Shown piece after piece: positions 54,145 through 62,400 of a stretch of DNA of 63,312 bases. Positions within the stretch are counted from its first letter, which is position 1. Every line of letters begins with the position of its first letter. The notes under the pieces were generated by a model. That model saw only the letters and a program-made list of their open reading frames with translations, did no database searches and was not told the DNA's origin. Position numbers and translations under genes: made by a program. The stretch is from Firmicutes bacterium UBA5286 (lineage in GTDB: Bacteria > Bacillota > Proteinivoracia > UBA4975). The stretch spans positions 1-63,312 of the forward strand of contig DHSM01000007.1 in NCBI GenBank assembly GCA_002408465.1, in the 5' to 3' direction.

Positions 54145-55551
54145 TCAGTCTGCTAATTCCAGTAAGTTTGCAAGAGATTGCTGAAGTTGAGATAGTGTAT
54201 CCTTGTCCTTAGCCTCTCCGTAAATGCGAAAGACGGGCTCGGTGCCTGAAGCCCTAACTAAAAGCCAGCTGCCGTCGGCTAATAAGTATTTCCAGCCGTC
54301 AATGGTGATTATGTCCAGCACAGGAACTCCGTGTATGTTAGACGGTGCAAACTGTTCCAGAAGTTCAATGGTCGTTTGTTTTTTTTCGGCTGGACAGCGG
54401 AAATCCAAACGCTGGGTGTGGACATGGCCATACTGGTCATAAATGTCTTCCAACACCTGACTAAGGGGTTTGCCATAATAGGCCGTGACCTCGGCCATTA
54501 AAAGACAGGCCAATATGCCATCCTTCTCGGGGACATGGCCCAAAACAGACAAGCCGCCAGATTCCTCACCCGCCAAAATTGCACCTTGATTCAACATGGC
54601 CTGCCCCTGGTATTTAAATCCCACCGGCGTTTCAATGACGTCCAGGCCGTAATTCCTGGCCATCCTGTCTAACAGGGTGGTGGTGGCCACAGTCCTGGCA
54701 ACCGGCCCCCTAAGTCCCCGCACCTCCGCCAAGTAGCGGAAGAGCAAGCATAACACTTGATTGGGAGAAATATATCGGCCCAAGCTATCCACTATCCCAA
54801 AACGGTCAGCATCCCCATCAAGAGCCAGCCCCATATCCCTGTGTTCTGACCGAACCCGGGCAATCAGTTCTATCAATAAATCTTCCCTAGGCTCTGGCAT
54901 ACTGCCGCCGAAAAGAGGATCTCGCCAATTATGCAATGCCAGAATATCCAGCCCCAGGCCAGAAAGAATCCCTTCTAAATAGCCTATGCCGGCTCCGTGC
55001 ATAGGGTCAACGACAAAACGCAAACCTGCATCTTTAATCTTTCCAAGATTTACCCGAGAGGAAATATAGTCAAAATAACTGTCTTTAAAATTTACTTCCT
55101 CAAGTTTACCACCGCAGCCTGGAGGGCAAGAAAAAATCTCCCCGGACTCCAATAAGGCTGTTATCCTGTCAGTAATCTGCGGCAATGCAGGACCAGCATA
55201 TTGGGGGATGAACTTAAATCCCATGTACTCGGGAGGATTATGGCTGGCAGTCAACATTACCGCGCCGCCGGCTTTTTTATGTAGAATTCCAAAGGCAACT
55301 ACAGGTGTAGGCGTTGCCTCGGTGCAAAAGTATACCTTAATGCCTTGCTTTTGCATTTCTTCAGCAACTACAGCTGCAAAACGTTCGGCTAAGAAGCGGG
55401 TATCATAACCGATGACAATGCCGCGACTCTGCAAGTTTTCTTCATTAATATAAGCGGCAACAGCCCCCGAAACCTTGCGCAGGGCAGCGAAGGTGAAATC
55501 CTCTGCAGTAATTCCCCTCCACCCATCGGTACCAAACCTAATTTTCCCCAT
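54145..55551 (-). CDS. Phosphoglucomutase/phosphomannomutase family protein
   Basis: Interconverts hexose-6-phosphate and hexose-1-phosphate, supplying activated sugars for the operon. The 468-residue product has the phosphoserine loop TASHNPPEYMGFK, the metal-binding loop DGDADRFG, the sugar-binding loop GEESGG and the phosphate-binding block RASGTEPVFRIY. Its N-terminus (KIRFGTDGWRG) is typical of this family. The AAGGAGGGGTAAGCC site supports the ATG at 55551. Substrate preference (glucose, mannose or glucosamine phosphate) cannot be told from motifs; the family includes bifunctional enzymes. It is the probable first gene of the operon. Confidence 0.9.
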   Translation of the reverse strand: MGKIRFGTDGWRGITAEDFTFAALRKVSGAVAAYINEENLQSRGIVIGYDTRFLAERFAAVVAEEMQKQGIKVYFCTEATPTPVVAFGILHKKAGGAVMLTASHNPPEYMGFKFIPQYAGPALPQITDRITALLESGEIFSCPPGCGGKLEEVNFKDSYFDYISSRVNLGKIKDAGLRFVVDPMHGAGIGYLEGILSGLGLDILALHNWRDPLFGGSMPEPREDLLIELIARVRSEHRDMGLALDGDADRFGIVDSLGRYISPNQVLCLLFRYLAEVRGLRGPVARTVATTTLLDRMARNYGLDVIETPVGFKYQGQAMLNQGAILAGEESGGLSVLGHVPEKDGILACLLMAEVTAYYGKPLSQVLEDIYDQYGHVHTQRLDFRCPAEKKQTTIELLEQFAPSNIHGVPVLDIITIDGWKYLLADGSWLLVRASGTEPVFRIYGEAKDKDTLSQLQQSLANLLELAD

Positions 55552-55596
55552 GGCTTACCCCTCCTTATCTTTTGCATTATATCATATTTTTTTATG

Positions 55597-55620
55597 AAAA
55601 AGAGAGCCTAAGCTCCCTTT
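55597..55620 (-). terminator. Terminator overlapping the stop of the GH18 protein
   Basis: On the minus strand AAAGGGAGC-TTAG-GCTCTCTTT folds into a hairpin (one G-U pair) followed by U residues. The stem includes the stop codon region of the upstream gene. It separates the wall hydrolase from the polysaccharide operon. Confidence 0.7.
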
Positions 55621-58006
55621 AATCCTCCAATATATGGTTCCACAACTGTCTCTCGCCATCCATCCAATTAATACTCCAGGCGGCCATCCCCGCCAATCCC
55701 TTTTCATGCATCAGCGTCAGTCTCTTTTTCAGGGAAACTACATCTTCCAGCCAAATTTTGCACAGCGCGCCTTCAGCATTGGTGTAAGTAAGCAGGTTTT
55801 GCTCAGTTTTTGAATCATAGGCAATACTGACATCTGTTATGAGCCTGACTTCTCCGCTCAAAGTTGTCCAGAAACTGGTTTTTAAGTCAGGGTCAAAGTT
55901 ATCCACCATGTCCTTAATAATTCGGTAACTGTAATGACTGCTGCGTGTTATCTGGTCCAACACAGTGCCGGCAGGAACTATCTCCGAATAATAGGCGGCA
56001 ATATAGCCTATCCCTTCTGGGCCCAGGTCGACTTTGTGCCAATTTGCGTTGCCGAGAATATTCTCCCCGATAACTGTGTCTATATAGGCCAGAAGCACGC
56101 TGCTGTCTACCCGCCGGATTACTGTTGCCGACCCGCCCGCTGTGGTGGGTTCTGTTCTGATGGCCACTGCGCTGCCAGTAGCCCTGACATAATCGCGGTC
56201 TGCAGTGATCCTTTCCTGAATCCACACCCGATTAAAAAAGGGAATACCGAGAATTACTTTTTCCGGGGGAACCTCTGCCAGCAAACGATTGACTGAATCT
56301 CTGGTCCAGGGAAGGGATGCCACCGGACCGGGAACTGAGCTGGAAGCGCTGGTCTGATCATAGGCCATGAGAATGACGTAGTCACAGATCCTGCCTAAGG
56401 CCGCCCGGTCATAGCAGACGCTCCAGCTGCTGGCAGCGGCATGTCTGGTTACATCTACCGATAAAACCAAACCAAGCTTACTGGTTTCTACTGCAAGCTT
56501 GTCCATAAATTCGGTGAACTTATCACGGTTTTCCAAGCCCAGGTTCTCAAAGTCGATATTAATCCCATCCACGTCCAAACGCTGAGCTTCAGCAATAAGA
56601 TCCTTTATTAAACCGTCAGACAGATTGGAGTCCTTGCCAAATTGTTGCACCGTCATCCATACAAAATAACCATTGCTTCGAGCAGTGGGAATAGACGAAT
56701 TAATCCCTGTGTGTACACCCAAAGTGTAGGTCCCGTCGCTGTTTTGAGTGATTGAGTGGCTGATAGGGGCATAGACATTGTAACCGCTGGCGTTGGGAGG
56801 TTCAGAGACAAAATCGCTGGCCGCGGTAAAATTCCAAGTCAAGCGGACATAGTCGGTATTCCTTTCAGTCCATGCCACATCTTCCCGGGGGACCCAGCCT
56901 GTAATGCTGCCGAATCTAATTTTGAAATAATCCCCGCATGCGTCCAGCACAGTGGCCACATGTCCCTGGTAAGGATACCTGACAGCCTGCCCTCCAGGCA
57001 CAGGGGCTAAAGACGATGGCCGCACAAATTCAACATTCTCTCCCAAAAAATTCAGTATGCTTGCTAACCTTTCCTCGACCCCTTTGCTGACAGCACCTGT
57101 ACCGCCCAAAATCACCAAATTCGAATCCAATTCCTGCAGATAATCCTGAACAGTTCCCGAAACAACTGTGGAAACTAAAAGCAAGCCGCTGTCCTCTTTG
57201 GCCGCTAACACAGCACCTGTCAAAGCATCAGCAAAATCATACCCAGTTGCTATGTACATCTTATCTGCTCCAGGCCGAAAGAACCTGGCCAGTTCCACCG
57301 AAGTGGCTGCCCTATTTGGCCCGGATATGCGGGTAACCGCTCCGCCGAGCTCATCAATTACAGCTTGTCCAATTACTGCTTCACCGCCTGCAACAACTAC
57401 ATCTTTGCCCTCCAGGGCAATACGGCTGCTTTCAGGCAACCGGTCTATATCAGTGAGCAAAATCGGCCAGCCATTCCTCGCAGCATAAGAGGCAGCAGCC
57501 AGGCCATCGGGAAAGTTCATCCCATAGGCAAGCACAGCGGTTGTGGCCCCAGACAGGGACTCATGGACGGCTATTTTGGCCGCCGTTTCATAACGATTTT
57601 TTCCGCTAATGCGCTCAACAGCTAAACCCATTCCGGCAAGCTGCTCCTCCACTTCCACGCTGATTGCGCCCGGGCCGCCTAAAATAATGACCTTGCTCGC
57701 GCCCAGCCTTTGTATCTCTGCCTTAGCAGCGGCAACCAACAGATTGGGCCTTGTCAGCAAGATAGGAGCATCATTGGCGTAGGCCAGAGGCACCCCCGCC
57801 AGGGCATCGGCAAATTCATCCCCCCTGGCCAGGACTACAACCTCCGCCTGATCCCAGCCTGCCAGGCTGACCTCAACGGCCGTTTCATAACGGTTTTCCC
57901 CATAAATTCGGGGCAATGAATAATCTGCAGCCGTAACTGAAGAGTAAACGCTAAATAACAAGCCTATTACCAACATCCCCAAAATAAACTTTCTCAGATT
58001 CCTCAT
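55619..58006 (-). CDS. CWB2-SH3-GH18 cell wall hydrolase-like protein
   Basis: A secreted protein of 795 residues. It starts at an ATG preceded by CAGGGAGGGAG and has a signal peptide (FILGMLVIGLLFSVYS). Three CWB2 repeats come first (about 28-320), the reverse of the protease layout. A bacterial SH3-like domain (about 335-395, KIRFGSITGWVPREDV) follows, then a glycoside hydrolase family 18 domain (about 400-790). The family catalytic motif DGINIDFE is present with E487 as acid. GH18 domains of this type (YaaH/YdhD-like) act on peptidoglycan or cortex in spore formers, while others degrade chitin. A self-wall remodelling role is more likely because the protein is anchored to its own wall. Confidence 0.9.
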   Translation of the reverse strand: MRNLRKFILGMLVIGLLFSVYSSVTAADYSLPRIYGENRYETAVEVSLAGWDQAEVVVLARGDEFADALAGVPLAYANDAPILLTRPNLLVAAAKAEIQRLGASKVIILGGPGAISVEVEEQLAGMGLAVERISGKNRYETAAKIAVHESLSGATTAVLAYGMNFPDGLAAASYAARNGWPILLTDIDRLPESSRIALEGKDVVVAGGEAVIGQAVIDELGGAVTRISGPNRAATSVELARFFRPGADKMYIATGYDFADALTGAVLAAKEDSGLLLVSTVVSGTVQDYLQELDSNLVILGGTGAVSKGVEERLASILNFLGENVEFVRPSSLAPVPGGQAVRYPYQGHVATVLDACGDYFKIRFGSITGWVPREDVAWTERNTDYVRLTWNFTAASDFVSEPPNASGYNVYAPISHSITQNSDGTYTLGVHTGINSSIPTARSNGYFVWMTVQQFGKDSNLSDGLIKDLIAEAQRLDVDGINIDFENLGLENRDKFTEFMDKLAVETSKLGLVLSVDVTRHAAASSWSVCYDRAALGRICDYVILMAYDQTSASSSVPGPVASLPWTRDSVNRLLAEVPPEKVILGIPFFNRVWIQERITADRDYVRATGSAVAIRTEPTTAGGSATVIRRVDSSVLLAYIDTVIGENILGNANWHKVDLGPEGIGYIAAYYSEIVPAGTVLDQITRSSHYSYRIIKDMVDNFDPDLKTSFWTTLSGEVRLITDVSIAYDSKTEQNLLTYTNAEGALCKIWLEDVVSLKKRLTLMHEKGLAGMAAWSINWMDGERQLWNHILED

Positions 58007-58062
58007 GCTTCACTCCCTCCCTGACACATACTTCGATGAATAGTCCTCAAATCCTCCCGCTG

Positions 58063-58950
58063 CTAAATAGAAGTTAAATATATAATTTTATCCCTTACCA
58101 CCGCTTTCATATCTTCGGGTAAATCAACAGAAAAATGAAGTTCTTGTTTACTGACTGGATGGGAAAACTCCAGGCTGCTGGCATGCAAAGCAGTTCTTCC
58201 CACTAACCCTTCTTCGTTCCCATACAAATAATCATCCAGCAGCGGACAGCCCATATGGGCCATGTGTATGCGCAGCTGATGGGTCCTACCGGTGACAGGC
58301 TCAAGCCTCACCAAGGCGAGGCTTTCCCCGGTCGCCTCAGTCCAATATCTGGTCAGAGCAGGCTTGCCTGAAGGAGTGCAGCCGCGCCTTCCGGAATCCT
58401 CTGAGCGGCCAACGGGCAAGTTAATCTCCCCCGCAAGGGGGACAGGAATCCCCTGGGTAATCCCATAGTATTTTTTTACTATTTCACTTTCACTAAGACG
58501 ATAGTGTGTCCAGGCATTTTTGGCCGCCAGGACCAGTCCCGAGGTATCCTTATCAAGGCGGGTGACCAGCCGGGCAGGATGCTCCTCACCCTGCTGCTGC
58601 CAATGCCAGGAGAGGGCATTGGCCAGTGTCCCGCCGGGATAACCCTTGGTGGGGTGGCTCACCAGGCCGGCGGGTTTGTTGACAACAATAAGGTAATGAT
58701 CTTCGTAAATGATCTCCAGGGGTATTTCTTCAGGCGGCTGTTGCTCTAAATGCTCCGCCAATATAATCTCTACCCGGTCGCCAGGGGTCAGGCGCTGAAT
58801 CAAAGGCGCAGGCTGGCCATTGATAATTACGGTTCCCGTCAGCTGCTTAAGCCGGATCAGCTGCCGCCGAGATAAACAATATTGCTGGCGCAGGACCTGT
58901 CTCAGCCTTAGACCCTGCTGTTCTTCAGAAACTGTCCACCCGATTTCCAC
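58063..58950 (-). CDS. RluA-family pseudouridine synthase
   Basis: Isomerises specific uridines in ribosomal RNA (or tRNA) to pseudouridine. The 295-residue product has an N-terminal S4-like RNA-binding region (RQLIRLKQLTGTVIINGQPA) and the catalytic block VTRLDKDTSGLVLAAK, with the active-site aspartate in RLDKDTSG. Conserved VVNKPAGLVSHP and GRTHQLRIHMAHMGCPLLDD segments follow. The GTG start has a GGGGGGTGAATTAGC site. It lies 56 bases upstream of the wall hydrolase gene on the same strand and may share its transcript. The exact target uridine cannot be deduced. Confidence 0.93.
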   Translation of the reverse strand: MEIGWTVSEEQQGLRLRQVLRQQYCLSRRQLIRLKQLTGTVIINGQPAPLIQRLTPGDRVEIILAEHLEQQPPEEIPLEIIYEDHYLIVVNKPAGLVSHPTKGYPGGTLANALSWHWQQQGEEHPARLVTRLDKDTSGLVLAAKNAWTHYRLSESEIVKKYYGITQGIPVPLAGEINLPVGRSEDSGRRGCTPSGKPALTRYWTEATGESLALVRLEPVTGRTHQLRIHMAHMGCPLLDDYLYGNEEGLVGRTALHASSLEFSHPVSKQELHFSVDLPEDMKAVVRDKIIYLTSI

Positions 58951-59016
58951 GCTAATTCACCCCCCAAAGATGTATACATTATCATCTTACCAAAGTTCGG
59001 TCCGCATACCAGCATG

Positions 59017-59059
59017 AAAAACCCCGTGAGATAGGAAATTAATCCTTCCTCCGGGGTTT
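59017..59059 (-). terminator. Rho-independent terminator of a lost gene
   Basis: The outer stem AAACCCCG/CGGGGTTT and the inner stem AGGA/TCCT form a hairpin followed by UUUUUC on the minus strand. It lies after the coding-like tail at 59099-59152, not after an intact gene. Confidence 0.7.
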
Positions 59060-59098
59060 AGTTGCTTCAGCTCCTGGGACCAGACAGCCTGAATCCTC

Positions 59099-59152
59099 TT
59101 ACTGCTTATACCAGGCGCCAGTCATAGGCTGGTTGATAGTCAGCGTGATTCG
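59099..59152 (-). pseudogene. Probable 3' tail of a deleted gene
   Basis: Read on the minus strand the segment encodes RITLTINQPMTGAWYKQ and then TAA, followed by a terminator. It has the look of a beta-domain C-terminus, but a stop lies just upstream and the preceding sequence is AT-rich and non-coding. I take it as the end of a surface protein gene whose body has been lost. The family is not recognised, and the call rests only on composition and on the terminator. Confidence 0.35.
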
Positions 59153-59382
59153 ACAATTTTATATATTATTTTATCATGTTTCTACGTGTTTTCTTAAATT
59201 CCTTCTTGAAAAATACAAAAATTTTAAGAGACTGCTCAAAACAGATGCCCGAAACCTCTGAATATATCGAAAGGCAGGTACAAGATACTTGCTTTTTAAT
59301 GTTGGATGTATCACCGCCCAGCTGAGTTGGGTTCCAATCTTCCAAACCCTGCCGTTCGGTTTGCATTCCAGCAAATAGAGAA

Positions 59383-59424
59383 GAAACCCCGTGAGAGGAC
59401 AAATGTCACTGCTCACGGGGTTTC
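59383..59424 (-). terminator. Rho-independent terminator of the beta-helix surface protein gene
   Basis: A 13-base-pair stem (GAAACCCCGTGAG paired with CTCACGGGGTTTC) stands about 43 bases after the stop codon at 59467, followed by a pyrimidine-rich tail. Confidence 0.88.
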
Positions 59425-59466
59425 TCGGTTTATCTGCTCCTATTGCTGATAGATAGGTTGCTGCTG

Positions 59467-62400
59467 CTATTGTTCATACAGGGTAGTGCAAGTCTCATCA
59501 GTGTACCAGGGGTCGAAGATGACGTTGTCGCTGACCTTGTTGCCCTGACCATCTGGGTTAGTAGCATGGGTTGGTCCGCTTTCATGACCCCAGTAGTTGT
59601 AGGCGGCGTCGACAAGAATGTCGGAGCCGTTATTAACCCCCCAAGTGTTATCAATGAAACGGTTTTTGCGAAGGATGGCTTGTGTAAATGGGGACCATAA
59701 GTCTATCCCAGAAGTAAATCCAGTCATCGTGTTTCCGTTTATAAAAAAGGTTGGCGATGCAGGAACTGATGGTGCCCAATATGTGATACCAGTTTCATTA
59801 GCACCCTTCCCGTCGAGATGGTTGTCTTCAATTGTCCATACGACTGTACGAGCATTCCAGTACCAAAACTGAAGTCCGAAACCCATTACCTCAATCTTGT
59901 TGCCTCGGATAATTCCGGTGCCGCTGATTTGAGCCAAACCCTCGACGGCAAGGTCGCTAGTCGTTTGTAAGATGTTGTCCTCAATGGTGATATCCCGCAA
60001 CGCATTTTTATCAGGGCTATCATCACTCCCGACACCTATGCATTTAGCACTTCCAATGATTTGATTATCGCTGATGGTGATGCCTGATATGTGATCTTGG
60101 CCTACACTCCTTTTCGCCTCAATAAGTATGCCTACCTGCATCTCAGGTAGATGGTCGCGGATAATATTGTCGCTGATAACTGATTGGCCAATGTTCATAA
60201 ACCGAATCGCATATCCCCCAATACGCTGGGCAACTCTCTCGATTATGTTATGTGTTACCTCCCAACCATGCGTGGTTGTCTCGTAGAAGGTCATAGCCTT
60301 AACGCCGCATTCCCCTATATCGTGGATGTAGTTGTATCGGAAAGTTACATTGTTCCCACTGTCATAGAGGTCTAGACCTTGATTACTGAAGTTCTTAATT
60401 TCAAAGCCTTCAATGATTACATTGTCTGCATCTTTAACCTGGAATCCGCAATTGGTAAAAGGAGCAGGCAAACTGCTGCCATCGAGGACAGGTGCGTTGG
60501 GTCCGGGACCGGGCTCGTTCGGGTCACCGCAATCGCCCCTAAGAGTGATGCTCTTTTCAATACGCACATCTTCCTTATAAACTCCTGGGGTCACATAGAT
60601 AATATCTCCCGCCTCCGCCTCATTAACAGCTATCTGGATGGAGTGGTAATACTTATCCTGGGTCTCGTTGCGAACAGTGCCATCGGAGAGGCTGATAAAA
60701 TCTTCATCCTGATGCCAGGGATCGAAATCGACTTTGTTGCTGACCTGGTTGCCTTGGCCACCTGAGTTAAGAGTAGCATGTTTAGGTCCGCTTGCATGAC
60801 CCCAGTAATTGAGGATAGCGTCGATAGCGGCGCCATTATCAGCATTCGAAATTCCGTAGCCAGAGTTGCCAAAGATCCAATTGCGGCGGAGTTTAACTGC
60901 CGTGCCAGAGGCCAGCGCATCCGAAAGAATTCCTTGCGCCCATTCAGTCACAGTGTTTCCTGTCATTGTAAAGGTAGCTGTTACCGGCAAGCTGCTTCTC
61001 AGGCGGATGCCTGAACTTGCTGTTCCTACATTATTCCCGTCTAATGTATTTTCAGTTATGGTCCAGCTTCCAGTAGCACTGCCCGATATGTCAACTCCGT
61101 CGAAGTAGCTGCCGCTACCACCGATAGTTCCGGTTACGGTAACAGTGTTGTTGGAAAGACTGGAGCTGCCGCTGACATTAGCCAGACTGACTGCGCAACC
61201 ATCCTCCTTCGGGTTGTTGATTGCGAGGCTGTTGCCAGTGATTGTAAAATCCTGCAAACTGGTGGTGCCGCTTCCCTGTTTTCTGAGATCAATACCTGCA
61301 AAATTCCCCGAAATTGTGTTGCCATCAATGCTGACACCCTTGACAGTCGCATTCGAGGAGCCTTCTGCCAAAGCTTCAATATTTATAGCCCCGTATGAGG
61401 TGTTGTTGCTAATATTTACATTCTCAACTGTCACGCTCAGGCTGCCTGTGGCCAGTGCAAACACATTTATAGCGCCATTGATGTCATTATTGCTGATTGT
61501 AACTCCCGACACGATCATGGAATTACTATCCGCCCGGCTCATCACGCTAATAGCAATACCATTCCCAGGAGCTGGGTTAGAGATTTGATTATTGCTGATT
61601 GACAAATCACCTATATTATCGAGGTTTACTCCTGAACCGGCAATCATGTTGTGAGCGACAGCCCAGCCAGTTAATATTTGCGTGCCACTGGTGCCACCAA
61701 GAACACCGTCATTTCCAACCGTATGGATGAAGTTGTTTTCTATCGTTACATTGTTTATGCCGTCGCCCCGGCCAACTATGCCGCCAGAGTTGTAGTTCAT
61801 TATCTCGAATCCCTTGATGGTTACATCGCTCACGCCCGAAGCAATTTGGAAACCTGGGACACTGGTTAAACTGCTGCCATCAAGAATAGGAGCATTGGGA
61901 CCAGGACCCATCAGTCTTTCATCGCCATAGTCCCCAATCAAGGTGATGCTCTTGTTGATAGTTACACTCTCGTTATAGGTGCCTGCAGCCACGTATATTG
62001 TGTCCCCGGGGTTTGCTGCATTAATCGCTGCCTGGATGGAGCTATCATTGTATCCGATATCTCTGGTAGCGTTGATAATGGTAAAACCTCTGAAATCTCG
62101 CAGGACCGCTCCATCATTATCTACATAGTAGTCAAAATAGGGGTCAAACAAATATATACCCGAATCAACAAAGTTGAATGTGTATGATCTTTGAAACTCG
62201 GTGTCATCGCTGGTTTTACCGACGAGATTGAAACTTTCTGATTTTCCGGCTAGAAATGAATAGTATTCAAATATTTGACCATCCACCCATTCAACTACCA
62301 TCGGAAATATATCATTTTCGAGTTCAGCTTCTGTTTTTCTGGTTCCATCAGGTTTGTAAATTTCCAGGACTTGTTCACCTGATGTCACCTTGATTAGGGT

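Larger units (their letters stand above)
58951..59466. other. Intergenic region with two related terminators and a gene tail
   Basis: No intact gene is visible. It contains terminator hairpins at 59017-59059 and 59383-59424, a coding-like tail at 59099-59152, and AT-rich sequence between about 59155 and 59300. The two terminators share the core CCCCGTGAG. They are also preceded by related text, GGTCCGCATACCAGCA and GGTTTGCATTCCAGCA, so one looks like a copy of the other. Confidence 0.55.

Noticed and set aside
59166..59416. Two overlapping open frames of about 80 codons on the minus strand near 59200-59400
   Set aside because: They overlap a terminator, have no recognisable domain or ribosome binding site, and lie in AT-rich spacer.
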